This document shows, piece by piece, positions 35,711 to 44,578 of a stretch of DNA of 64,000 nt. Within the stretch, counting starts at the first letter, position 1, and every line of letters begins with the position of its first letter. The DNA lies in assembly GCA_029238935.1 (NCBI GenBank), contig JAQZBN010000014.1, positions 1-64,000 on the forward strand, written 5' to 3'. Source of the stretch: Herbinix sp. (lineage in GTDB: Bacteria; Bacillota; Clostridia; Lachnospirales; Lachnospiraceae). The notes beneath the pieces were generated by a model. It was not told where the DNA came from. It was given only the letters and a program-made list of their open reading frames with translations, and made no database searches. Position numbers and translations under genes: made by a program.

Positions 35711-36472
35711 TCACCCCTGCCAAAATTCATCCTGTTCGGCAAGCGACATTTCGCATAGATTTTGTCCTTGTTTCTCCGTCTGAGAAACGATATCTACAAA
35801 TCTATTTATAAACTTATTAGTAGCATTTGTCAAGGAATTTTCTGCATTTAATTGTAAAAACCTCGATAAATTTATCATCAAAAACAGTACCTCTCCAAAT
35901 TCCTCTTGAATAAGGTTTTTATCCCCATTTTCCACGGTTTTCTCAAGTTTCTCAAGCTGTTTTTTTACTATTTTGAATGCTTCTTTATCATCCTTTAAAC
36001 CCCACCCAGATTTTGCTGCTTTCTTTTGCACTTTCTCTGCTCTTATATTCGCCGGAAGGGCTCTAGGGACACGAATTAATTCTTCTGCTTTACTTTCCTG
36101 CTTTTCTTTTTGCTTTATCTCTTCCCAATTCTTAACAACACCCTCTGCATCCTTCACCTCAACACTTCCAAATACGTGAGGATGTCTTCTTATCATCTTC
36201 TCTGATACTCCGTTTATCACATCTTGTATGGTAAACTCCTTTTGTTCTTCTGCAATTACACTGTGTAATGCCACTTGAAGAAGAATATCTCCCAACTCTT
36301 CACACAAATTTTCTGTATCGATATTATTAATCGCTTCTATGGTTTCGTAGCTCTCCTCCAGAAGGCAATTCCTTAAGCTCTCATGGGTCTGTTCTCTATC
36401 CCAGGGGCAGCCTTCCTTGCTTCTTAATTTTTGAATGATATTCATAAAATCAATGAAACTATAATCCGACAT
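35711..36472 (-). CDS. mazG: Nucleoside triphosphate pyrophosphohydrolase MazG
   Basis: House-cleaning NTPase of 253 aa with two MazG domains. The first carries the metal-binding EExxE...ExxD pattern in EESYETIEAINN and EELGDILLQV. The second has EEFGEVLFLMINLSRF. It lacks the N-terminal tetrapyrrole-methylase domain of B. subtilis YabN and so resembles E. coli MazG in length. AAGGAGC sets the ATG. It follows spoVT, with a structured intergenic RNA between. Confidence 0.93.
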   Translation of the reverse strand: MSDYSFIDFMNIIQKLRSKEGCPWDREQTHESLRNCLLEESYETIEAINNIDTENLCEELGDILLQVALHSVIAEEQKEFTIQDVINGVSEKMIRRHPHVFGSVEVKDAEGVVKNWEEIKQKEKQESKAEELIRVPRALPANIRAEKVQKKAAKSGWGLKDDKEAFKIVKKQLEKLEKTVENGDKNLIQEEFGEVLFLMINLSRFLQLNAENSLTNATNKFINRFVDIVSQTEKQGQNLCEMSLAEQDEFWQG

Positions 36473-36564
36473 GATAAACGCTCCTTATTTTACTGGTAAT
36501 TCCTAACAGTATAGCATATTGACCTATTACAGTAAACTTAAAAAGCTCTGATTACTTAGAACAA

Positions 36565-36655
36565 AGAACTGCCGGATAGGTTCCCATATCACCTTAAGCT
36601 AGATCCTTCCCTCTTGGAAAGCAGCTTTTATGGGATAGATTACCTCGGCAGTTCT
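36565..36655 (-). ncRNA. 91-nt structured RNA between spoVT and mazG, family unknown
   Basis: Closing 10-bp stem AGAACTGCCG / CGGCAGTTCT encloses further paired blocks in order: AGGT / ACCT, TCCCATA / TATGGGA, AAGCT / AGCTT, and an apical CTTTCC / GGGAAG around an AAGA loop. This makes one long interrupted hairpin. The bases after it are TTTGTTC, not a clear T-run. It could be the spoVT terminator, a small RNA, or a cis element. It does not match any RNA family recognised here. Confidence 0.5.
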
Positions 36656-36676
36656 CATCCATTCTTAGATATAATA

Positions 36677-37225
36677 TTATTGCTCCATTTGTCTTCCTAA
36701 AAATGCAGCAGCTGTATTGGCCAGCTTTGCTTCCATTTCACCGAATTTTATCTTCGCATCTTTTGTCAGAATAATCACAGAGCCGATGGCATCACCTTCA
36801 CTGATAATAGGAAAAATTACTTGGTACGTAAATTCCGAATCGTCTTCATTCATAATCTTAACAAAATTTTTATCATCCTTACCTGCAATTACACTTTCTC
36901 TTTCATTAATTACTTCTTCCAGTTCGTGGCTGATCCCTTTTGTAATTAAATCTTTTTTGGTTGGACCAGCTGCTGCAATAAACATATCTTTATCTGTGAT
37001 TGCTATAATATGCCCTGTCGTCTGTGCAAGAGAATCTGCATATTGTTTCGCAAATTGTCCTAATTCACCGATCGGAGAATACTTCTTTAAGATAATTTCG
37101 CCTTCTCTATCCGTAAATATCTCTAATGGATCGCCTTCTCTAATTCGCAAAGTACGTCTAATTTCCTTTGGAACTACAACTCGACCAAGGTCATCTATTC
37201 TTCTTACTATACCGGTTGCTTTCAT
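36677..37225 (-). CDS. spoVT: Stage V sporulation protein T (AbrB-type regulator)
   Basis: Forespore transcription factor that tunes sigma-G genes. The N-terminal swapped-hairpin AbrB domain (MKATGIVRRIDDLGRVVVPK, then RTLRIREGDPLEIF) precedes a GAF domain (about 55-180). The frame opens six codons earlier, but GGAGG lies within those codons and the ATG at 37225 gives 182 aa, starting exactly like B. subtilis SpoVT. It is the upstream end of the conserved sporulation cluster. Confidence 0.96.
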   Translation of the reverse strand: MKATGIVRRIDDLGRVVVPKEIRRTLRIREGDPLEIFTDREGEIILKKYSPIGELGQFAKQYADSLAQTTGHIIAITDKDMFIAAAGPTKKDLITKGISHELEEVINERESVIAGKDDKNFVKIMNEDDSEFTYQVIFPIISEGDAIGSVIILTKDAKIKFGEMEAKLANTAAAFLGRQMEQ

Positions 37226-37383
37226 ATAATGATCTTCCTCCATTTTAAGTAGTATTTAATAAGTAATGATGTGTTAAAAGATTTTACCTAATACTATTGT
37301 TTGTAAAATGGGAAAGTTTATACATTTATTTTATATGAAATTTTAAAAGTATAGTTTTTTGTTCCAAAAACATTATAGAATTA

Positions 37384-39105
37384 TTATACACTCTCAGAAT
37401 CTAATCTTAACATATTAAATACATTATAAAGATCAACAATTCCATATCCCCATTCTCTGTTAGGATATCGAAAATTTACATTTCTTCTGGCTCCGCGTAT
37501 TAAAAATTTTTTTATTTCTATGGTATCAATACCAGGATAATTCGCACGGACAATACCCCATTCCAAAACCAATGCGGCTATTCCGGTCATATGTGCGGCA
37601 GCAACACTGGTTCCAGTCGCATTGGCATAGCCTTGTGTCAGGTTTGGCGCTGATACATTGACCCCCGGTGCTGCTAATTCTGGTTTAATGGTATTAATTC
37701 TAGTATACCCCCTGCTGGAGTTAAGATACAAACTATCGTTGATGGTATTATAAGCAGTCGTAGTTATCGGTACTGGAGCATTTCCCGGAGATGTAATTGT
37801 AGTAAAGGGATCTGCTCGTATGAAAAATGTATCATTCGAGATAAAGCCTTCCATAGGCAGCCAAATATGAAAAGATGTTGTTAAGTCTCCTCTTCCATTT
37901 ACTTGAAAACGCCATACACCAGGGGTTGGATTTCGAAATCTCATTAGGATTAGCTGGTCCCCTGTCTGCGATTCGACCATCTGGTAATCAACATTAATTA
38001 TTGTTTGCTCAAAGATAAAAGATATTTCTCTATTTACTTGAATACTTTCAACAATTCTTGGTATGTATTCACCGGAAGGCGACAAAATATCGATCGAATA
38101 TGATCCTGGAGCTGCTCCCCATAGTTCCATAGAAAAGCCCGGCACATTTTCTCCAACATTTAACTCCACCGTATCATAACCTACGGCAGGATCAATCTGA
38201 CCGAAATAATGCCTTCTTCCATTTCCTTCATTGCCGGCCGACGTCACCATAGCAATTCCTGAGAAGTCGCCGACCAGAGACATGAGCGAGCTTAACGCTC
38301 CTCTTCCGTCATGAGGTCCCTGGGAACTTCCCAGTCCGACACAGACCGCAATCGGTCGTCTTAACCTCCTTGAGACCGAAACCATATACTGTACTGCCCA
38401 CATAATATCATTTTCCTGATAGCAGATAGCGTTTTCCGGTATTACAAAAAAGTTTCGTATTGTTGGCTTCGCTTGCTTTAACTTTACGATCACAAGTTCG
38501 GAATCCGGTGCTACACCATAAAAATCATTCTGAGGATCTTCGGAACCGGCAGCTATTCCTGCTACGATAGTTCCATGACCAATCTCATCTGTACTGGGTA
38601 CAACCTCCAGCGGATTCTCAGAAGCTAATGCCTGATTAATCTGATCCGCTGTATATTCTGTCCCATAAAAGGTAGGAAACGGCCCATCCGGATAAGCCTC
38701 CGCACTATCAATGGTCTGGTCCCAAATAGATACAATACGGGTGGTCCCATCCGCATGCCGAAAGATCGGATTCGTATAATCAATTCCAGTATCAATGACC
38801 CCAACCAAAACCCCTTCTCCCCTTAAGTTAAAGGCTGGTATGTTACGAAGTCTCGTTATTCCGGAAGCTTCCAGGCTGGCTATACTGGTTAATCCGAAAC
38901 ATCTCGGTAACGCACTATATCCAAAAACAGCAACTGCACGATTTGTAATTTGCGCATTCGGTACATAAACGATAGCAGTTAATTCATTCAGTACATGGAC
39001 GATACCGTTTTGAAACCTGTCTAGTATAGCTTCATTGCCATAATATTCAATTATCAAATCCGAATAATCATTACTTACAATAACACCCTTCTCTTCCTGG
39101 GTCAT
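37384..39105 (-). CDS. Csp-like subtilase, type A copy 1 (S8 family)
   Basis: Subtilisin-like protease of 573 aa with an intact triad: D105 (VGVIDTGIDY), H177 (IGHGTIVAG) and S500 (GTSVAAAH), plus oxyanion N292 (SAGNEG). The first ~90 residues look like the short prodomain of Csp proteases, and residues ~305-430 form an insert (YDTVELNVGEN...SIDILSPSGEY) like the jelly-roll domain of clostridial CspB. There is no signal peptide, which suits a spore protein made in the mother cell. Csp proteins activate the cortex hydrolase SleC or sense germinants in clostridia; the role here is inferred. It is last in the four-gene tandem. No strong ribosome binding site lies before the ATG. Confidence 0.85.
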   Translation of the reverse strand: MTQEEKGVIVSNDYSDLIIEYYGNEAILDRFQNGIVHVLNELTAIVYVPNAQITNRAVAVFGYSALPRCFGLTSIASLEASGITRLRNIPAFNLRGEGVLVGVIDTGIDYTNPIFRHADGTTRIVSIWDQTIDSAEAYPDGPFPTFYGTEYTADQINQALASENPLEVVPSTDEIGHGTIVAGIAAGSEDPQNDFYGVAPDSELVIVKLKQAKPTIRNFFVIPENAICYQENDIMWAVQYMVSVSRRLRRPIAVCVGLGSSQGPHDGRGALSSLMSLVGDFSGIAMVTSAGNEGNGRRHYFGQIDPAVGYDTVELNVGENVPGFSMELWGAAPGSYSIDILSPSGEYIPRIVESIQVNREISFIFEQTIINVDYQMVESQTGDQLILMRFRNPTPGVWRFQVNGRGDLTTSFHIWLPMEGFISNDTFFIRADPFTTITSPGNAPVPITTTAYNTINDSLYLNSSRGYTRINTIKPELAAPGVNVSAPNLTQGYANATGTSVAAAHMTGIAALVLEWGIVRANYPGIDTIEIKKFLIRGARRNVNFRYPNREWGYGIVDLYNVFNMLRLDSESV

Positions 39106-39132
39106 GAATAATAACCATGCCTTTCTTTATAG

Positions 39133-39152
39133 CCTGCGACTTTGGTCGCAGG
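39133..39152 (-). terminator. Short hairpin between subtilase genes
   Basis: CCTGCGAC / GTCGCAGG stem of 8 bp with a 4-nt loop lies 8 bp past the stop of the preceding gene. There is no T-run, so it may only attenuate or stabilise the mRNA. Confidence 0.45.
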
Positions 39153-39160
39153 TATAATAT

Positions 39161-40867
39161 TTAACTTCCTATGCCTCGGCGAAGACTTTCAAATATGTTA
39201 TAAACATCTAAAATACCATATCCCCAATCTCTGTTTGGATACTCAATGTTAACATCCCTTCTTGCACCTCGAATCATTAGCTTTTTAACATCCAGGGTAT
39301 CTATCGTTCGTAAATTTCCCCTCACAATACCCCATTCCAGCAGCATAGCAGCAACCCCCGTAGTATGAGCGGTTGCTACACTCGTTCCAGATGTTAGTGC
39401 AAATCCTTGATCTAACGTAGGTGTAACAATATTTACACCAGGAGCAGCTATATCCGGTTTCACATCTCCGAGACGGGTATATCCTCGGCTGGCACTCTGG
39501 AACAAACTGTCATCCAGATAATTATAAGCAGTAGCTGTAATGGGAACATTCGCATTACCTATGGATAATACCGTTGTATAGGGATTTGATCGAATGAAAT
39601 AAGTACTATCTGAGATGAAGCTCTCCATAGGTAACCAGACATGAAATCCCAGACTCAAATCGCCTCTCCCATATACATTGAACCTCCAGATTCCAGCACT
39701 GGGATTCAAAAATCGCACAAGAATTAGTTGATCTCCACTCTGCGATTCCACCATCTGGTAGTCCACCGAAATTGTAGTCTGCTCAAATACAAAGGATATA
39801 TCTCTATTTTCATCCAGTCTTGCGGCAATTCTTGGAACATATTCACCGGATGGAGATAACAGATCAATTGAAAAAGTACTGGGTGACTCACCCCAAATCT
39901 CCATGGAGAATCCATATTCGTTTTCTCCCACATTCAGCTCCACGGTATCATAACCCACAGTGGTATCTACGGTTCCATAATAATGTCTACGGTCATTTCC
40001 TTCATTTCCAGCTGCTATCACCATAGCAACTCCCGTTATTCCTGCTTGCAGCGACAAATAGCTGCTTAAGGTTCCACGTCCATCATGAGCCCCTTGGGAA
40101 CTTCCTAGTCCAAGGCAAATTGCGATCGGCCTTTGCAACTCAAAGGATAGATTGATTAAATACTCCACTCCATGCAAAATATCATTCTCTTGAAAGCAGA
40201 TTGCTGTCTCCGGTATTCGGAAGAATTGTTTCAGATAAGTTTTCGCCGGTTTCAGCTTAACAATTGCTAATTCGGCATTGGGAGCTACTCCATAGAAGTC
40301 ACTGTCAGAAACTTCATTCCCCGCTGCTACGCCAGCAAGCATGGTACCGTGTCCCACCTCATCCCGGGACGGAACAATCTCAAAGGGAGTTTCGCTTTGC
40401 AACGCCTCATTGATTTGTTCTCTGGAGTATTGTGTTCCATAAAACGCCAGCGGTGGAAAGTTTTCACTATCAATCGTCTGATCCCATATCGAAATGATCT
40501 TTGTGGTATTATCTGCATTTTTAAAAATAGGATTGGTGTAATCGATTCCTGTATCAATAATTCCAATCATTACACCTTGCCCTCGCAGATCAAAATTTGG
40601 TATATTTCGTATTCTAATAATCCCCGAAGCTTCCAGGCTGGCTTCACTCACCAATCCATAGCAGATTGGCATCACAGAGTATCCCAATTCAAGGATGGTT
40701 CTATCCGTGATCTGACTTACCGGAACGTGAACGATGGCATTTTGAAAATTTATAATATGCACGGTTGCATCCGTAAATTGATCAAAAACTGACTGATCAC
40801 CATTGTAAGCAATGATTAAATCAGCATAATCATTACTGGTTATTCTTGCTCTTTCTTCCGGTGTCAT
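39161..40867 (-). CDS. Csp-like subtilase, type B copy 1 (S8 family)
   Basis: About 568 aa. The triad is intact: Asp in IGIIDTGIDY, His in VGHGTMLAG and Ser in SGTSVATAH, with AAGNEG for the oxyanion hole. It shares type B markers with the gene at 42675-44381: LGYSVMP near residue 60, PAKTYLKQFFRIPETAIC in the core, SPSTFSIDLLSPSGEY in the insert, and the ending RRGIG. The frame opens at a TTG two codons earlier, but AGAAGG is spaced for the ATG at 40867. A sigma-E-like promoter lies upstream. Confidence 0.85.
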   Translation of the reverse strand: MTPEERARITSNDYADLIIAYNGDQSVFDQFTDATVHIINFQNAIVHVPVSQITDRTILELGYSVMPICYGLVSEASLEASGIIRIRNIPNFDLRGQGVMIGIIDTGIDYTNPIFKNADNTTKIISIWDQTIDSENFPPLAFYGTQYSREQINEALQSETPFEIVPSRDEVGHGTMLAGVAAGNEVSDSDFYGVAPNAELAIVKLKPAKTYLKQFFRIPETAICFQENDILHGVEYLINLSFELQRPIAICLGLGSSQGAHDGRGTLSSYLSLQAGITGVAMVIAAGNEGNDRRHYYGTVDTTVGYDTVELNVGENEYGFSMEIWGESPSTFSIDLLSPSGEYVPRIAARLDENRDISFVFEQTTISVDYQMVESQSGDQLILVRFLNPSAGIWRFNVYGRGDLSLGFHVWLPMESFISDSTYFIRSNPYTTVLSIGNANVPITATAYNYLDDSLFQSASRGYTRLGDVKPDIAAPGVNIVTPTLDQGFALTSGTSVATAHTTGVAAMLLEWGIVRGNLRTIDTLDVKKLMIRGARRDVNIEYPNRDWGYGILDVYNIFESLRRGIGS

Positions 40868-40897
40868 AGGCAACCTTCTCTCTAAGGATCTTATTAC

Positions 40898-40927
40898 TAT
40901 ATATATTATTCCTTATGTAAAATATGA
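40898..40927 (-). promoter_or_regulatory. Possible sigma-E-like promoter of the second subtilase pair
   Basis: TCATATT (a full match to the sigma-E -35 kmATATT), a 15-bp spacer and TATATATA. The -10 is a weak match. The arrangement copies that at 44488-44516. Confidence 0.3.
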
Positions 40928-40936
40928 GTACGCATA

Positions 40937-40963
40937 AAACAGGTGATGAAACCATCACCTGTT
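40937..40963 (-). terminator. Terminator overlapping the end of the type A copy 2 subtilase
   Basis: AAACAGGTGAT / ATCACCTGTTT stem of 11 bp with a 6-nt loop, followed by TTAT on the minus strand. The stop codon (40955-40957) lies within the stem. Confidence 0.7.
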
Positions 40964-42664
40964 TGTACCTGCTCTCAATATATTAAAAGCGTTATAAATA
41001 TCAAGCATTCCATATCCCCAGTCTTTATTTGGATATTTAAGACTAACGCTTCTTCTTGCACCTCGAATTAAAAATTTCTTAGCTTCAATTGTTGAAGTAC
41101 CCGGATAGTTTTCTCTTACAACCCCCCATTCCAAAATCATTGCGGTAATTCCAGCTGTATGGGCGGCGGCTGCACTTGTTCCAGTAACCATTTCAAAGCC
41201 TTGTGCTAAATTGGGACTTAGTATATTAACACCGGGGGCTACCAGGCTAGGTACTACCTGGTTAATCCTGGTATACCCTTTTCCAGAAGCCTGGTATAGC
41301 GTTTCATTCAATGGATTATAGGCGGTAACAGTAATTGGAACTAATGCATTTCCGGGATTCGTTATGGTTGTATATGGATTTGCTTGAAGAAAATAAGTAT
41401 CACTTGATATAAAGGGTCCTACCGGGAGCCATATATGAAAACTTAATGGTATATCTCCTCTTCCAAATACCGTAAAGTTCCATACCCCAGGTGAAGGATT
41501 TTGAAATCGCATAAGAATTAACTGATCACCGGTGTTGGCTTCTACTGCAATATAATCAACAAAAATCACCGTCGTTTCAAATACAAAATTTATCTCCCGA
41601 TTTGCGATTAAACTATCCTCAATCCTGGGTACTCTTTCCCCGCTGGGTGATGCAATTTCGATACTATATATTCCAGGGGCAGCACCCCATAATTCCATGG
41701 TAAATCCCGGTGTATTTTCACCCACATTAAGTTCCACATTCGTGTATCCTATCGATTGGTCAATCGTATTATAGAAATGTCTTCTGGTATTTCCTTCATT
41801 TCCACCGGCAACTGTGACTGCCACACCGGGAATACTTCCTGCCACGTTGATATAATCAGATAAATAATCTCTGCCGTCATGGGAACCTTGGGAAGTGCCA
41901 AGACCTATACAAATTGCCAGAGGCCTCTCGAACTGAAATGATAAGGAAACCAAATACTGCATTGCCCACATAATATCATTTTCCTGATAACAAGGGACAT
42001 CCATGGGAATAGAATAAAATTCACGAAGTAAAGCTTTTGCTTGCTTTAGCTTTACAACTACGATGTCAGAATCTGGTGCAACACCACTGAAATTATTAGC
42101 ATCATCTTCTGACCCTGCAGCAATTCCAGCCATCATCGTCCCATGACCTATCTCATCCCGACTAGGCACTATATCATACGGATTCTCACTTTGCAGTGCC
42201 AGATTGATTTGTTCCGCATCATATACCGTACCATAGAACATACCTTCCGGATAGCGGTCTTCACTGTCTATCGTCTGATCCCAGATTGCAAGGATTTTAC
42301 TCGTACCATCTGCTCTACGAAAGATAGGGTTAGTATAATCAATTCCCGTATCTATGATTCCTACCATAACTCCACTTCCTCTTAAGTTAAAGATCGGAGT
42401 ATTTCGAATCCGAATAACACCGGATTCATCCAAGCTTCGCTGGCTCAGCAAGGCATAGCCGTTAGGGAATGCTGTATAACCAAAAGTACTTATAGCATGC
42501 TCGTTAATCTCTTGATTTGGTACATAGACAATTGCATATCTATCATTCATTATTTGAACTGTATTTGGCTGAAACTGATTCAGAATAAATTGATTCTCAT
42601 TATAAGCAATGATTAAATCTGCAAAATCATTACTCGTAATCTTATACCTTTCTTCCGGCGTCAT
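40955..42664 (-). CDS. Csp-like subtilase, type A copy 2 (S8 family)
   Basis: About 569 aa with an intact triad: Asp in VGIIDTGIDY, His in IGHGTMMAG and Ser in TGTSAAAAH. Type A markers shared with the gene at 37384-39105 are FGY near residue 60, CYQENDIMWA in the core, ELWGAAPG in the insert, and TIEAKKFLIRGARR near the end. The frame opens seven codons earlier inside the previous gene, but AGGGGGAAGG places the start at the ATG at 42664, 10 bp after the stop of the preceding gene. That tight spacing indicates one transcript for this type B-type A pair. Confidence 0.85.
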   Translation of the reverse strand: MTPEERYKITSNDFADLIIAYNENQFILNQFQPNTVQIMNDRYAIVYVPNQEINEHAISTFGYTAFPNGYALLSQRSLDESGVIRIRNTPIFNLRGSGVMVGIIDTGIDYTNPIFRRADGTSKILAIWDQTIDSEDRYPEGMFYGTVYDAEQINLALQSENPYDIVPSRDEIGHGTMMAGIAAGSEDDANNFSGVAPDSDIVVVKLKQAKALLREFYSIPMDVPCYQENDIMWAMQYLVSLSFQFERPLAICIGLGTSQGSHDGRDYLSDYINVAGSIPGVAVTVAGGNEGNTRRHFYNTIDQSIGYTNVELNVGENTPGFTMELWGAAPGIYSIEIASPSGERVPRIEDSLIANREINFVFETTVIFVDYIAVEANTGDQLILMRFQNPSPGVWNFTVFGRGDIPLSFHIWLPVGPFISSDTYFLQANPYTTITNPGNALVPITVTAYNPLNETLYQASGKGYTRINQVVPSLVAPGVNILSPNLAQGFEMVTGTSAAAAHTAGITAMILEWGVVRENYPGTSTIEAKKFLIRGARRSVSLKYPNKDWGYGMLDIYNAFNILRAGTNR

Positions 42665-42674
42665 GGCCTTCCCC

Positions 42675-44381
42675 CTAATCTCCAATTCCTCTTCTTAACG
42701 TCTCAAATATGTTAAATACATCTAAAATTCCATAACCCCAATTCATATTCGGATATTGCGTATCACTATCTCTTCTGGCTCCTCTTATAATTAAGTTCTT
42801 CATGTTCAAGGTATTCATATTAGGAAAATTATTTCGTAGGATTCCCCACTCTAATAATATTGCCGCTACTCCTGTTGTATGTGCTGCGGCCGCACTGGTT
42901 CCTGTAACCAGTGAAAATCCTCCATCCAGCGATGGCGCTAGAATATCGACACCCGGTGCTGCAAAATCAGGTTTCACCAATCCTATTCTTGTATATCCTC
43001 TACTCGCTGCAGTATATAAACTATCATCCTCTACATTGTAAGCAGTTACCGTCATCGGAACAAACGCGTTTCCCAAAGATAAAATAGTAGTATAGGGGTT
43101 GGAACTGATAAAAAAGGTATTATCAGAGATAAAGCCTGCCATCGGAAGCCAGATATGAAAACCTAACTGTATATCTCCCCTTGTATAAACCCCAAATCTC
43201 CAGATCCCCGGAGTTGGATTACGAAAGCGGATTAAAATCAACTGGTCACCGCTTTGCGATTCTATCATTTGGTAATCTACAAAAATAACCGTCTGCTCAA
43301 AAACAAAAGTAATCTCACGGCTTTCATCCAGACTGATTGCAATTCTTGGTACATATTCACCTGTAGGCGTTAGAATATCAATGGAAAAGGTGCTTGGTGA
43401 ATCACCCCAAAGTTCCATGGAAAATCCTTGTTCATTTTCACCAATATTTAGTTCCACCGTATCATATCCGATCGCTGGATCGACAACTCCATAATAGTGC
43501 CTTCTTGCACTTCCTTCATTCCCTGCAGCAACAGCAATGGATACACCCACAAACTCTCCTTGATGTGATAAGAAACTGCTTAAGGTTCCTCTGCCATCGT
43601 GAGCTCCTTGGGATGTGCCTAAAGCAATACATATTGCAAGAGGTCTATTTAATTGATAGGCTACTTGAATAAGATACTCTATACCAAAGATAATATCATT
43701 TTCCTGATAGCATATGGCAGTTTCAGGAACTCTAAAAAAATTCTTTAGATAGGTTTTTGCCGGCTTTAATTTGACCACAACTAACTCTGCTTCGGGGGCA
43801 ACACCAAAAAAACCGCTCTCAGGAACATCCCTTCCAGCGGAAATGCCTGCAATCATCGTTCCATGGCCAACTTCGTCCGTTGTAGGAACTACCTCTAAGG
43901 GATTTTCTGTTTGCAATGCTTGATTTAATTGTTCTCTCGTATACTCGGTTCCATAATTTAACCCGGGAGGAGGAGTTTCACTTTGAATCGTTTGATCCCA
44001 TATGGAAACAATTTTCGTTGTTTTATCTTCATACTGAAATATAGGGTTGGTATAATCAATTCCGGTATCGATTATCCCAACCAGAACACCTTGCCCTCTC
44101 AAATTCAAGTTTGGGATATTACGTAATCGTATAATTCCAGAGGCCTCCAAACTTGCCGTACTTATGATACCAAACAGGGAAGGCATTACCGAATAACCCA
44201 GTTCTGCTACGATATTCTCCGTAATCCGCTCCACAGGTACATGAACTACCGCAGTAAAGAAGTTAATAATCTGAATCGTGGCGTCCCCAAATTCCTGAAG
44301 CCTTCTCTCATCTCCATAGTATCCAATCAGTAAATCTGCATATTCATTACTGGTAATTCTCTCTCTTTCCTGAGGTGTCAT
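42675..44381 (-). CDS. Csp-like subtilase, type B copy 2 (S8 family)
   Basis: 568 aa with an intact triad: Asp in VGIIDTGIDY, His in VGHGTMIAG and Ser in TGTSAAAAH. It is first in the tandem array. Type B markers LGYSVMP, PAKTYLKNFFRVPETAIC, SPSTFSIDILTPTGEY and terminal RRGIG match the copy at 39161-40867. AGGGGGAAGC precedes the ATG. No signal peptide is present. Like its paralogues it is probably a spore germination protease, but it could have another mother-cell role. Confidence 0.85.
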   Translation of the reverse strand: MTPQERERITSNEYADLLIGYYGDERRLQEFGDATIQIINFFTAVVHVPVERITENIVAELGYSVMPSLFGIISTASLEASGIIRLRNIPNLNLRGQGVLVGIIDTGIDYTNPIFQYEDKTTKIVSIWDQTIQSETPPPGLNYGTEYTREQLNQALQTENPLEVVPTTDEVGHGTMIAGISAGRDVPESGFFGVAPEAELVVVKLKPAKTYLKNFFRVPETAICYQENDIIFGIEYLIQVAYQLNRPLAICIALGTSQGAHDGRGTLSSFLSHQGEFVGVSIAVAAGNEGSARRHYYGVVDPAIGYDTVELNIGENEQGFSMELWGDSPSTFSIDILTPTGEYVPRIAISLDESREITFVFEQTVIFVDYQMIESQSGDQLILIRFRNPTPGIWRFGVYTRGDIQLGFHIWLPMAGFISDNTFFISSNPYTTILSLGNAFVPMTVTAYNVEDDSLYTAASRGYTRIGLVKPDFAAPGVDILAPSLDGGFSLVTGTSAAAAHTTGVAAILLEWGILRNNFPNMNTLNMKNLIIRGARRDSDTQYPNMNWGYGILDVFNIFETLRRGIGD

Positions 44382-44487
44382 GTTAGCTTCCCCCTATTCG
44401 TATTGCTTGGGATCTATATTTAAAATAACCAGACCAATGATTTTATTTTAAGTTGTTTGATCTAAAGCTATAATATTTTATAGTAAT

Positions 44488-44516
44488 AATATATATCTCA
44501 TCCTCAATAAATATGA
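44488..44516 (-). promoter_or_regulatory. Possible sigma-E promoter of the subtilase array
   Basis: TCATATT (44516-44510), a 14-bp spacer and TATATATT (44495-44488; six of eight bases match CATACAMT), about 107 bp upstream of the first subtilase. In C. difficile csp genes are sigma-E dependent, which fits. Confidence 0.4.
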
Positions 44517-44578
44517 TAGTGGCGCATCTTCCTCGCTTTATGTATTCATTCACATCCAATGGCTCTCCCTCTTTTGTG

